A program made the translations under genes and the position numbers. Below the pieces are notes generated by a model that saw only the letters and a program-made list of their open reading frames with translations, made no database searches and was not told the DNA's origin. DNA of 24,920 nt from Prorocentrum cordatum (taxonomy: Eukaryota; Sar; Dinophyceae; Prorocentrales; Prorocentraceae): contig CAUYUJ010001429.1 in the NCBI GenBank assembly GCA_963575745.1, positions 1 through 24,920 of the forward strand, written 5' to 3'. Positions 1-8,013 of the stretch are shown here, one piece after another; the first letter of the stretch is position 1; every line of letters begins with the position of its first letter.

Positions 1-490
1 GGCTCCACCTCCACCTGGAATGTATTCAAAAACAGCCCGCCGCAGGCGCCGAAAATTTTGATTCATACACTGAGCGCGGTTTGGGTCGCACGTTCTCCAC
101 CTGGAACGACTGCAAAAGAAACCCGCCGCAGGCGCCGAAGTTTTGATTTGGTCAATGAACGTAGTTTGGGTCGCGGTGGGGTCGCGGGCTCTCCACCTCC
201 ACCTGGAAGGAATTCAAAAACAGCCCGCCGCAGGCGACAAAAAATGTTGAATTGTACACTGAACGCGGTTAGGGTCGCGGGTGGGTCGCAGTTTCTCCAC
301 CTGGAACGATGCAAGGCCGAAAATTGGGGTGGTCGCGGGGTGGGGGTCGCGGGAGGGTCCGCGGGTGGGTCGCGGGTGGGTCAGCGGGTGGCTCGCGGGC
401 GCGGGTTTGGTTCGCGGGTGGTTCGACAGGTTTCTCAACCTGGAACGATAAATGCAAAAGAAACCCCCGCAGGCGCCGAAAATTTTGGGT
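1..490 (+). repeat. Degenerate ~100-bp tandem repeat
   Basis: About five diverged units begin near 3, 97, 189, 293 and 432. Each starts with a CTCCACCTGGAA-like core, followed by CAAAAACAGCCCGCCGCAGG, then CGAAAATTTTG and a GGTCGCGGG-rich tail. Unit length varies from about 90 to 140 bp. Open frames through this stretch read as Arg/Gly/Trp-rich or Pro-rich low-complexity protein and are not credible genes. Confidence 0.75.
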
Positions 491-601
491 GGGGTCGCAG
501 GTCGGTCGCGTGTGGGGCGGTGGGGTCGCGGTGGGTCGCCGGTGGGTGCGGCTGGGGCCCCCCCCTTTGGGTCGCGGTGGTCGCGGTGTGTCGCCGGGGG
601 G

Positions 602-776
602 TCTCGGGGTGGGTCGCGGGGTGGGTCGCGGGGTGGGTCGCGGGTGGGTCGCGGGTGGGTCGCGGGTGGGTCGCGGGGTGGGTCGCGGGTGGGTCGCGGG
701 CTGGGTCGCGGTTGGGTCGCCGGTGGGTCGCGGGTGGGTCGCCCGGGGGGTCGCGGGGTGGGTCGCGGGTGGGACG
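602..776 (+). repeat. 11-bp GC-rich tandem array (GGGTCGCGGGT)
   Basis: A nearly uniform array of GGGTCGCGGGT with occasional single-base insertions (GGGTCGCGGGGT). The same motif forms the tail of the preceding ~100-bp repeat, so this array probably expanded from it. The overlapping long open frames on both strands are products of the repeat. Confidence 0.85.
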
Positions 777-778
777 AC

Positions 779-814
779 GACAACAAACAACAAACAACAA
801 ACAACAAACACAAC

Positions 815-873
<59 letters not shown>

Positions 874-885
874 AACAACAACAAA
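779..885 (+). repeat. CAA microsatellite
   Basis: First AACAAAC units, then an uninterrupted (CAA)n run with a few CAT interruptions. It abuts a dispersed repeat at 888-964. The inverse copy of that repeat at 22522-22602 also abuts a TTG tract, so the microsatellite seems to travel with the repeat. Confidence 0.85.
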
Positions 886-887
886 AA

Positions 888-964
888 TCCGCATCGCGAA
901 ATTCCACTTCAGCCACGCACCCAGGGACAGTGAATGACCGTTCGGTTCAGGCCCCTCACTCTGA
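888..964 (+). repeat. Dispersed repeat, copy 1 (inverse of 22522-22602)
   Basis: This stretch, from TCCGCATCGCG to CTCACTCTGA, matches the reverse complement of 22522-22602 over about 77-81 bp with a few substitutions and a short indel. The core CCACTTCAGCCACGCACCC and the following CAGGGACAGTGA are identical in both. Similarity ends sharply beyond CTGA on one side and in CAA/TTG repeats on the other, as expected of two copies of a short interspersed element. Confidence 0.75.
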
Positions 965-966
965 CT

Positions 967-2100
967 TTGCCATGCTTGCGTCGCATTCGCCACGCATGAC
1001 AGGCGCACTCATAAGACTACATTGACGCACTGTCACGTCATCCGAAACGCCCCGCCGTTGAACTAGTACGCCCTCTGAAACACAATGCTACATTGGTACG
1101 GCTCGACCTGCCCGCCAATCTTTTAGCGCATATGCGGAACACAGGCCTGGGGGGGGTGGGGGGGGCTACCCGCCAGGTCTCCAGTTGCACCTTCTCGTCC
1201 GCGCCCCCCCCAAAAGAAGGCCCCAGGTTGCCCAAAGGACACCCCGAATCGGCTACCCAATAATTCCGAAAGCCCATAAGAGTCGCACAAATGGACCCGA
1301 TATGTCCTCGCGATGTCACAGAGTGTCTCAACAGCCCCCCGGCTCCAGGGCATCGGCTGAGGAGCGGTCCAGCATTACCAGTCGTGACCCAGGACGGGTG
1401 CCGAGAAAAGGTCAAGGTAGCATAGAGGGAAGAGGGAGGGAGAGATGGAGAGGGGGAGAGATCAAGCAAGATGCGGTCGCGCCTCATCTAACATCATATC
1501 TCTCTCATCCCGTCCCATGGTGCTGATGTTTCTCTATCCGCGGACGCGTGTCATAGCCGACACGGGACACACACAGAGAGAAAATCCACTTCGTATAATG
1601 CGCAATCGGCTAAAGGGGAGCTGCGTGCACAGGAAGAGGAGGTAGCGGGTAAGAAGGATCATGAGCGCAAGAAGAGGATGAAGACGAATAACAGCAGCAG
1701 GAACGAAAGCGGAAGGATCGGGAGGGAAAGGAGAACCCCACGCTGGGGCGAGACGAACAGCAGCAAGAGGATCTGGAAGGAGGAGCAACAGGAGGACCAG
1801 GGGAAGGCGGAGGGGAAATGATGGGGTGAACCACAATGAAGTGGCCCGCGCTGGAGCGAGAGCGCCATTCTAAACGACGGGAGCAAAACGTCGATCCGAA
1901 ACCGAAGCCCACGATGCAGCGGGAACACCATGTTGAAACACCGACAGCACTTGCACTCTAAAGCCACAAGGAAATAATAACTTCAAAACGTCCCGTGTGC
2001 AAGGGCAAACGGCACGCGGAGGGGCGGGAGATCTTCCGAACAACGTCAGGGGGAGGAGGGAGAGTATTCGGCATATTGCTTGTTTCTATAGGGTTGAGAG
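967..2100. other. No gene recognised
   Basis: This is intergenic-looking sequence with poly-G runs near 1149-1168 and a purine-rich stretch from about 1600 to 1820. Several open frames of 66-149 codons exist on both strands, but none shows a recognisable motif, balanced composition or a preferred strand. I see nothing else that can be supported. Confidence 0.5.
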
Positions 2101-2102
2101 AA

Positions 2103-2292
2103 AGTGTGAGAGAGGGAACCACAACAAAACAAAGAGCGAGAGAGATAGGGAGCGAGAAAGAGAGAGAGAGAGAGAGAAGCACCAACCAACACAGAAACAG
2201 AAAGAGAGAAAGAGGGAACGAGGGAGAGAGAGAGAGAGAGAGAGGGAGGGAAGGATGACGAAAGAGGGAGAGAGGGAGGGAGAAGGGAAGGA
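2103..2292 (+). repeat. GA-rich simple sequence
   Basis: A polypurine stretch of GAGA and GAGG units, with an almost pure GA run near 2157-2176 and another near 2223-2250. Frames through it read as Arg/Glu-rich (plus strand) or Ser/Leu/Pro-rich (minus strand) low-complexity peptides and are not genes. Confidence 0.85.
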
Positions 2293-2579
2293 GATATGGA
2301 GACGGGTGCAGGGTGAGGAAGAGGTTCATCCACAGCACGAACAGGCATCGAGTCCCCTGCGCCACAGGGATCTTGCCGTCGGGGGGGGCGGTCAAAGCTG
2401 CATTTGCAGGTGGCTGTGAGTGTAGCCGAGCTCGGCTAGGCAGGAGAAGGAGGCGGACCAGAGAGCACACTAGATGCAGCAACGATGTTGCAATTCATCC
2501 TCCTGCCTCGAGTCCCATCCCCAATTTGTAGTACCTTCGTTCCTACTTGCGGCGGGAAGCGGGTACGTTGAACATGATG

Positions 2580-3004
2580 TAACTATGCCGTGCCAAGATA
2601 ATCATAGGAATGCCAGGCGTTTTGAAAAGGAAGCGCCATCGAAATGCTTAGATTTTGCACGTTTGGACGTGTCTTGCAATACGGCATGAAGAGATCGACA
2701 ACGGAAGCACAATGCTGGAGTGAAGATGACATCCATTACGATGAGCATGTACAACACTATGCTCGTACGCTCTGGAGCAAAACAGACGGAACCCCTATTT
2801 TGAACACGAAGCGCCTCAATCAACGTGAATGCTGGAGGCACGGTTAAGACAAAGACTACTTGGAAACATTTCGGCAACAGTACGCGTATCTGCTGTGAGC
2901 GATGACAGCGGATGCACGCGGCCTGGGAAGTTGCTGGAAGCTTTAAAAATGAGTGTATGCGGCACTGCGGCGAAAACCACACTGTGGAAGAAATCTGCCT
3001 ACCA
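2580..3004 (+). pseudogene. Decayed gene-like segment, copy 1 (sister at 21105-21395)
   Basis: Three plus-strand frames carry protein-like pieces in order: one ending FEKEAPSKCLDFARLD (about 2616-2663), one with TLWSKTDGTPILNTKRLNQ (about 2770-2826), and a short one with KNECMRHCGENHTVEE (about 2947-2994). All three have counterparts in the same order at 21105-21395 (for example FENTRIIN and EDECAWRCDEKHTV). The frame changes and in-frame stops indicate a decayed gene, or exons separated by tiny introns. I do not recognise the family. The Cys pattern ECxxxCxExHTV is the best-conserved part. Confidence 0.35.
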
Positions 3005-3360
3005 TAATTAACGTTGGGCACTGTCAAGCTTCAAGATCATACAACATGGGGAAGACTCCTGCGAAATGCCTGGCAACCCGCCAACGGGCCTGGTGGTATG
3101 CGACGAGTCTCAGGCGAGGGGGAAGGAGGGGTCCCCGCAGGTCGCCAGAGGCGCCCTGACTGCCAGAAGGCTCCAGCAGCAGCATTGACACCCCCCTCTT
3201 CCCCGTCTCTTGGCGGCGCGCAGGGGAGGGGTAGGCGAGGGGGGAAGGCTTCTTAGAAGGAGGCTGCTTCTTAGAGGGCGTGGGACCCCCTCCCCCTACC
3301 CCCCTCTGCGCTCCGCCATGCCACACCCGGTCTCTGTCTGTCGCTAGGCCTCGGCCGTGG
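3005..3360. other. No gene recognised
   Basis: GC-rich sequence with G and C homopolymers and purine-rich blocks around 3115-3250. A duplicated GGCTTCTTAGA/GGCTGCTTCTTAGA motif occurs near 3246-3277. I can support no coding region or named element here. Confidence 0.5.
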
Positions 3361-3401
3361 TCACCGTGGTACGTACACGTCGGCAGGAAGAAATAGGTAA
3401 A

Positions 3402-3525
3402 AACATGAAGTAGGAAGGCGGATTAAGCCGATTGGGTCCAGGCCCCCCCAGGGAATAACAGAACACGGCAAAAGCGTGCCGATTCTTGAAGTAGGAAGGC
3501 GCTTGAAGTAGATTGGGATCTGGGA
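3402..3525 (+). repeat. Two-unit direct repeat (TGAAGTAGGAAGGCG)
   Basis: TGAAGTAGGAAGGCG occurs near 3405 and again near 3488, each followed within about 20 bases by GATTGGG. The period is about 83 bp. The second copy carries an extra internal TTGAAGTAG. No gene is evident in the surrounding sequence from 3360 to 3800. Confidence 0.6.
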
Positions 3526-3805
3526 ATCCAAAAATACCTACTTTCAGCGACCGGCGTGTATTCCAGGTGGCATCCGGGAGAATCCGCAGGGCTCGCTTGC
3601 CGTGCGCACCGGGCACTGCAACGTGCGCCCGCAGACCGAGGCGCCCAGGTCATCCAAAAACGGCACAGGGAAAGAGCGCGCAGGAGCGTCACAGATGATC
3701 GTGCTGAGCAGTTGCAGTGAGGTGTGTGCTGTTGCCGCTTCTCCTCTTCTTCCTCATCCCCCTGCTAGAGGAAAGACACGATGCACATACACAGATTCTG
3801 GCCAT

Positions 3806-3915
3806 GCCCATCCTGAGCCTAGGATCGGTGCATACGCCCTCCCACCTTGGCCAGGAAGGCATGTGCACCGATCCTGGGTCAAGGATGGGCCTTGCCAGGA
3901 TCGGTGCATGTGCAT
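3806..3915 (+). repeat. Inverted repeat (hairpin) with a third partial arm
   Basis: The arm at 3806-3833 (GCCCATCCTGAGCCTAGGAT continuing CGGTGCAT) is the near-perfect reverse complement of 3861-3890, with a 27-nt loop. A third, direct copy of the inner half, CAGGATCGGTGCATGTGCAT, follows at 3896-3915. The structure could be a small foldback element or a structured RNA. No gene accompanies it. Confidence 0.7.
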
Positions 3916-3998
3916 AGTTCTCTTCGCCCGACCTGCTGCTCTCTTCTTTATCCCAAGCTACGGGGCGACCTTCTCGAGCTGGTCAAAAAAAGTGCGCG

Positions 3999-4032
3999 TA
4001 CGCACACACACACACACACCAACACACAAACA
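3999..4032 (+). repeat. CA microsatellite
   Basis: A short (CA)n run with AAC interruptions. Confidence 0.8.
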
Positions 4033-4799
4033 CTTGTTCCAAATCCAGCCGAAACGGTGCGCGATCAGGCGACTGTGGGCAGAGGCGAAGGTACAGCACA
4101 TGGCGGAACGTGGGAGGGCGGAAAACCCTCAGGAGCACACGAAACGCGGAAAGTAAGAGGAGGCAATGCCTTCTTTAAAAAGGCGGTAGAGCTTCAGAAA
4201 CCCTCGCGCCTTCCGAGGAGCCCTCCGTGGCTCTGAGAAGGCCCCAACACTTCTCTCAAAGGTGGGAGGGCCCCCCCACGACTCCGACGTCGCAAGTTCT
4301 CACAGCGTCGACCCCCCAAGGTCTGGACCCCTCCGCCGGCATGGGCTCTCCACCCGGACCGACGTTTGCAAGTCCATGGGGGCGCGGTCGGGGCCCCCCG
4401 ACGCCGGAGACGGCGAGCACCATCCCGTCTCGGGAGCGGCCAAGAGGGGGGTGTCCGAGAGGGGGGGGGTGCAAATCATGACCTGCGGCATGTGCGCGGC
4501 CCAGCGGGGGGGGCCAGGGACGTAAAGAAATAAAAAGGGGCGCCATGAAATCTGGGGAAATATCATGGCCCACGCCGGGATAGCCACCCCCCCTTAGTCA
4601 TCACCCCCCTCTTGTCCGCCCCCGACCGCCGTGATTGCCCACGACGAGATCCCGGGAAGCCACGCAGGCCCATCCCCTCGCGGCCCTCCCTCCCGCGGCG
4701 CGCGCCGCCGAGCGACGGGCGGAGTGCGAGGAGCCGGCGCCCAGTCTGCCGTCGAGGCGCCCCGGGGGGGGGGGGGGGGGCGCGGCAGGGAGCGGTGTG
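4033..4799. other. No gene recognised
   Basis: GC-rich sequence with many C and G homopolymers, including a long G run near 4764-4780 immediately before the left end of the mobile element. Open frames here are Pro/Arg/Gly-rich, overlap on both strands and show no motif. A lone AGCGGT at 4791-4796 is a half-site of the element's 18-bp palindrome, just outside the inverted repeat. It may be coincidental. Confidence 0.45.
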
Positions 4800-4822
4800 C
4801 TGCAATGATCGCCCCCCCCTGC
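4800..4822 (+). repeat. Left terminal inverted repeat
   Basis: CTGCAATGATCG, eight C, then TG. The reverse complement of 14902-14924 is the same sequence with seven C. The outer flanks (GGTGTG left, TGGGAA right) do not match, so similarity starts abruptly, as expected at an element end. Confidence 0.65.
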
Positions 4823-4825
4823 TGC

Positions 4826-4995
4826 AGTTATCTATGTTATAATGGATATGCACAACGAATAGCATGATTATTTGATCTCTTATCTAGCTTAATGTAATAC
4901 TTTATTTAATATTTTATTCGGAAGTCATAACATAAAATATTGTGTTTAGCCATGTTAAAATAAAGCAAATAGTGCCGCTATGTTTCACTATTTCG
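4826..4995. other. AT-rich subterminal block, left end
   Basis: About 170 bp of strongly AT-rich sequence in GC-rich surroundings. It contains CTTAATGTAATAC and ATTTAATATTTTATT stretches. Its inner edge, GCAAATAGTGCCGCTA (4965-4980) followed by CACTATTT, recurs in inverse orientation at 14621-14651. It is probably the subterminal region of the element. No coding frame runs through it. Confidence 0.55.
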
Positions 4996-5078
4996 GAAGG
5001 GGAGGGGGAGGGCTGGAGAGGGAGGAGGGGGAGGGGGAGGGGAAGAGGGGGGGCGGGAAAAGGAGGAGGGGCGGGAGG
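4996..5078 (+). repeat. Polypurine (GGGGA) tract
   Basis: A run of GGAGGGGGAGGG-type sequence between the AT-rich block and the first palindrome cluster. A similar G-rich tract lies between the last palindrome cluster and the right AT-rich block (about 14525-14600). It is purine-rich on the same strand there, so the two are not an inverted pair. Confidence 0.75.
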
Positions 5079-5148
5079 AGCGGTAGACCAACCGCTATGC
5101 AAGCAAGTAGCGGTAAGCCAACCGCTGGCAAGCGGTAGCCCCACCGCT
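5079..5148 (+). repeat. 18-bp palindrome cluster 1 (3 copies)
   Basis: AGCGGT-N6-ACCGCT copies lie at 5079-5096, 5109-5126 and 5131-5148, with loops AGACCA, AAGCCA and AGCCCC. The cluster sits about 80-150 bp past the stop of the transposase-like gene. Its loops depart most from the NGGNNN pattern seen in the other clusters. Confidence 0.9.
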
Positions 5149-5170
5149 GCAGGGAGGAGAAAGGACAATG

Positions 5171-5227
5171 ATGATGTTTTTTCCAGCGCAAGGATGATGT
5201 TTTTTTTTTTTTTTTTTTTTCAGCGCA
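5171..5227 (-). repeat. Poly(A) tract with duplicated flank, 3' of gene A
   Basis: The plus strand carries 21 T at 5200-5220, so the minus-strand gene A is followed by A21 starting 7 nt after its stop. The adjacent sequence is duplicated: read on the minus strand, GCGCTG-A(n)-CATCATC occurs twice, once with A21 and once as GCGCTGG with A6 (5177-5182). This could be the scar of a retroposed transcript with tandem copying of its tail, or an expanded A-rich minisatellite. Confidence 0.7.
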
Positions 5228-5974
5228 TCACCATGCAAGGACGACTACACCATCTCCATCCCAGGAAAAGCCTGCCGACAAGATCACGTCGCAGTCGGCT
5301 GATAGCACCAGAGAATAACAATCTCCTGGCGCGCTCCTCCAGCGAGAAGCGGCTGGCGACAGCTGCTCAACAAATACCATCTCGTTGACGAAAATGACGG
5401 GCGCGGTGTCCAGAAAGGCGCAGCCAGCCACCATGCAAACAACGCCGTCGCACCAGACAGCGTCTCCAGCAACGAGGGTTGTCACGCGAAATGCCATAGA
5501 AGCGCTCATGAAGGCGGACGAAACGCCCGCCGCTCTGGCCAATGTCGGTGAGCTCTCTGGTTTGTGCAATCGGTCCGAAAAAAAAACAGGATCGGCCAGG
5601 GCTCCAAGCCGATCGGCCAGCACGCGACTCAGAATAGATTTTTCCAACGATCTCGTATGTTTAACAGACTGGGCGCAATTCTTCATGATACAATTCTGGC
5701 GTTCGCCCACGAAGCAATCGATGCTGCACCCATCTCGGCGTAACTGGTGCGCAAGGTGGAAGCCCCAGTGCGCTTTAGGAATGACTTCACCTTCAGGATA
5801 AGCGTCATTGAATGCTTCGGCGTGCTCTGCGAACATCGCGCCGAGGCCACTCGCAGTGGAGCTGACGTCCCTGCCAAATTTGCCATGCTTGATAAACCCA
5901 CAAATCAGCGCAAGAGAATTGAAACTACGGCTCTCTTTATCTAAAATACCACAGGGCTTCACCACGCAATGCAA
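5228..5974 (-). CDS. Transposase-like gene A, C-terminal segment (frame 3)
   Basis: This is the C-terminal part of a DDE-type transposase-like protein, continuing 5959-6741 in another frame. In the frame translation, residues 60-92 contain YPEGEVIPKAHWGFHLAHQL followed by CFVGER. That resembles the PKxHxxxHLxxQL...G...FVxERxH block of KDZ/Tnp2-like transposases. The Glu of GER (about residue 91) is a candidate third catalytic acid. The first codon in the open frame is TTG inside the overlap, so this is not an independent start. The frame stays open into 5985 or so, and a one-base shift near a TTTT run (about 5975-5985) would join the segments. The last ~100 residues are hydrophobic and of unknown function. 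The stop is 7 nt from a poly(A) tract. The family assignment is motif-based only. Confidence 0.6.
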   Translation of the reverse strand: MHCVVKPCGILDKESRSFNSLALICGFIKHGKFGRDVSSTASGLGAMFAEHAEAFNDAYPEGEVIPKAHWGFHLAHQLRRDGCSIDCFVGERQNCIMKNCAQSVKHTRSLEKSILSRVLADRLGALADPVFFSDRLHKPESSPTLARAAGVSSAFMSASMAFRVTTLVAGDAVWCDGVVCMVAGCAFLDTAPVIFVNEMVFVEQLSPAASRWRSAPGDCYSLVLSADCDVILSAGFSWDGDGVVVLAW

Positions 5975-6741
5975 AACAAATTGAAGAGCGGGATGATCAT
6001 GATCAGCTCGGACGCCCCAGCTTTAAACTCTTTGTTCTTCTGGAAAGCTTTCTGCCGAGCGTCGTTCCATGCCGCGTTGAGTTCCGAAGACGCCCCTGAG
6101 AAAGCGCGGCAAAATTGCCAATGTGATTCCATCCACATGCGTACGCCGCTCCATGAAAGCCAGTTGTGCCGAAACATTGCTACCAAAATCAAAGACATCT
6201 CTAAGCATGCCATACCGTTCAAGATGTGCATGGCGTCGTGGGTGTATGTCCGTATCGGCGGACAATGGGGTCTGAGCTCGCGATCGAAAATCACACCCAA
6301 AGGGACGCGCTTAATTCCTCGAGCTGTTTGCCCAGCCTGCAGATGTCTTGGTGCCAGCGCAAGAACCTCGTCAGCCTTCTGCCAGATGTCACCGTCACTG
6401 GCGCGCGAAAACAAAGATGGGTCCGAGCAGCGAAGACCAACGAACCCCCGTGGCATTCCAACAGAATCGCCGCGTAGCTGCAGTACGTTGAGACAATTAA
6501 TGCACTGCAAATTGGCATTCGCCCCAAGCTGCAAAAATACAATCCTGGCGGCGTCGCCGTCAAGGACCATGTTGCCGAGTTTGAAATACATAGCTGCTGT
6601 TCCAGAGGCGGCCGCGTCCAGCTGTACCAACACACCCTTTCTAGAAATTTCATCTTCCATGAACATTCGTCGCAAAAATGTTCTGACTACATTCGAGGCC
6701 CCCCCCCCTTGATCTGTTTCACCAGAGTGGATCGGACGCAA
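5959..6741 (-). CDS. Transposase-like gene A, central segment (frame 2)
   Basis: This is the central catalytic-like part of gene A. Visible motifs are LDGDAAR (residues 60-66), a CxxC (C80, C83) in LQCINCLNVLQL, and TYTHDAMHILNGMACLEMSL (165-184). In KDZ/Tnp2-like transposases as I know them, a D(E)AA motif, a CxxC-N knuckle and a D-x-MH motif occur in this order. D63 and D169 are therefore candidate catalytic Asp residues. The opening residues up to DQGGG lie upstream of the frame change. The preceding segment reaches the same place through KQIKGGG, and a run of ten G on the coding strand (6699-6708) separates the two frames. A slip of one base there joins VKQIKGGG to ASNVVRTFLRRMF. The break may be a mutation, a homopolymer sequencing error or programmed slippage. 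Confidence 0.6.
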   Translation of the reverse strand: MRPIHSGETDQGGGASNVVRTFLRRMFMEDEISRKGVLVQLDAAASGTAAMYFKLGNMVLDGDAARIVFLQLGANANLQCINCLNVLQLRGDSVGMPRGFVGLRCSDPSLFSRASDGDIWQKADEVLALAPRHLQAGQTARGIKRVPLGVIFDRELRPHCPPIRTYTHDAMHILNGMACLEMSLILVAMFRHNWLSWSGVRMWMESHWQFCRAFSGASSELNAAWNDARQKAFQKNKEFKAGASELIMIIPLFNLFCIAW

Positions 6742-7238
6742 ATGACTGGCAACCAGGCTTCAACATGCTTGGTGCTGTGGGGGCCGAACTCTCTGATAGT
6801 CACGAACATGCCGAAACACTTTCTTCGGTTGTCCTGCCTAAGGACATTGCCTGGCACGAATGCATCTGCGTAACACACGAGGTGGTAGGGCGACTTGACA
6901 GTGCAAGGGCGTTGCCGCCACAACTCGTTCAGGAGGGAGGCGTACCCTGGCGCAGTGCGGGCTGCGAGCTGCAGAACTTCAGGCAACGAGAGCGTGGCGC
7001 CGAGTTCCATGCCCCGTGCGTGTGCCGTGCATTCGAAATGTTCCTGCTGGCACGTTTGTTTCCACAGATCGTCGAGGGCCCGCTGCAGGTGGCCGCGATT
7101 GCAGGCAAGAGCAGCCTCCCTGTCAGCTTCGTCAGCGGTTCGCAATCTCTGCAGTAGCCCCGAGAGTTGCGCATGGTTCCTCGGCAATCCTGCGCCAGCA
7201 AAGAGCCTCCTGATTTTTGCAAGTTTCGATTCTGCCAT
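6687..7238 (-). CDS. Transposase-like gene A, N-terminal segment (frame 1)
   Basis: This is the start of the transposase-like gene; ATG at 7236-7238 begins MAESKLAKIRRLFAGAG. The first ~110 residues are helical and charged, with no family I can name. Residues 122-140 (CYADAFVPGNVLRQDNRRK) and 150-165 (EFGPHSTKHVEAWLPV) form a conserved-looking block of the D-x-(F/V)xPGNxLxxDNxRK type. I associate that block with high-copy dinoflagellate transposase-like proteins (family memory, not a search). The segment ends at a stop just after the G10 tract, where the frame changes to the central segment. With all three segments the protein would be about 670 residues. If the frame breaks are real, the copy is a pseudogene. 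Confidence 0.65.
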   Translation of the reverse strand: MAESKLAKIRRLFAGAGLPRNHAQLSGLLQRLRTADEADREAALACNRGHLQRALDDLWKQTCQQEHFECTAHARGMELGATLSLPEVLQLAARTAPGYASLLNELWRQRPCTVKSPYHLVCYADAFVPGNVLRQDNRRKCFGMFVTIREFGPHSTKHVEAWLPVICVRSTLVKQIKGGGPRM

Positions 7239-7421
7239 CTGCGGCTCCCTGCGGGCGCGGGCGCGTCGCGTCGCGGGCCCCTAGAGCCACGAGTGGCTGC
7301 GGGCGCGTCGGTCGCGGGGGCGCGGCAGGCGAGTCGGGCGCGCGTCGGCAGCGCGAGGAGGGGGGAGGGGATATGGCAACAAGGGCAAAGGGATGATATG
7401 ACAGGACTTCTCAAAACGCAT
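7239..7421. other. Upstream region of gene A
   Basis: GC-rich sequence dominated by GGCGCG and GCGGGCGCG words, then a purine-rich stretch near 7355-7395. I see no TATA-like or other defined promoter signal. Confidence 0.4.
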
Positions 7422-7591
7422 CTTGAAAATGCAAGTGTTGCTTGCAAATCAAAGCGTATCTTGAAATCAAAAGTAAATCGGAAACCAACGGGCATCTTGA
7501 AACTCAAAGCGTAACTTAAATCTCAAAGTGAATCTTGAAAATCAAAGTGTACATTGAAAATACAAGTATAGCTTGGAAATCAAAAGGGTAG
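7422..7591 (+). repeat. 19-bp tandem array upstream of gene A (9 units)
   Basis: Nine consecutive units of the form CTTGAAAATCAAAGTGTAT lie at 7422, 7441, 7460, 7479 (17 bp), 7496, 7515, 7534, 7553 and 7572 (20 bp). Seven are exactly 19 bp despite 20-40% divergence. The array is AT-rich against a GC-rich background and lies about 180-350 bp upstream of the transposase-like start. It could be a promoter or transposase-binding array, or an old minisatellite. Confidence 0.85.
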
Positions 7592-7751
7592 CTGGAATCG
7601 GTTCGCATCGGCGCCGAAAAATACAAATAACTTTGTAGTTGAATGCGAGGTCCCTGATTCGAAAATGGCCCCTTGGAGCCCCGAGGGGGCTCGCGCGGGT
7701 TCCGAGTGGGACCACAAAGCTCCGAAAAGCTGCCAAGAGGTTTCGGAAGCG

Positions 7752-7901
7752 AGCGGTGGGTTTACCGCTGGAGCTGGAAAGTAAGCGGTGGGTCTACCGC
7801 TGGGAATACGGGGAAAAGGGAGCGGTGGGTCTACCGCTGGGAATGGGGGGGAAAAGGAAGCGGTGGTTCTACCGCTGGGGAGTAGCGGTTGGCTTACCGC
7901 T
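7752..7901 (+). repeat. 18-bp palindrome cluster 2 (5 copies)
   Basis: Copies lie at 7752-7769, 7784-7801, 7821-7838, 7859-7876 and 7884-7901. Loops are GGGTTT, GGGTCT, GGGTCT, GGTTCT and TGGCTT. All have exact AGCGGT and ACCGCT arms. The cluster begins 113 bp past the stop of segment B (8014) and is about 0.5 kb upstream of gene A. Confidence 0.92.
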
Positions 7902-8013
7902 CGGCAACAAGAGGAATGCGAATATTCAACCGAACTCAACATGGCGGGTCGCAGAGCCGCGCGCCTAAGCGCACGAGCCCCAAGCCTGGCCATGGCCCTG
8001 AAGGTGCCCCCAC

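Noticed and set aside
5969-6712. 247-codon plus-strand frame opposite the transposase-like gene
   Set aside because: The minus strand carries the ordered DGDAA, CxxC and DAMH motifs. The plus-strand frame shows none.
7239-7700. Relict dinoflagellate spliced-leader sequence upstream of gene A
   Set aside because: I looked for the conserved spliced-leader 3' end on the minus strand and saw no match. Its absence does not exclude a dinoflagellate origin.
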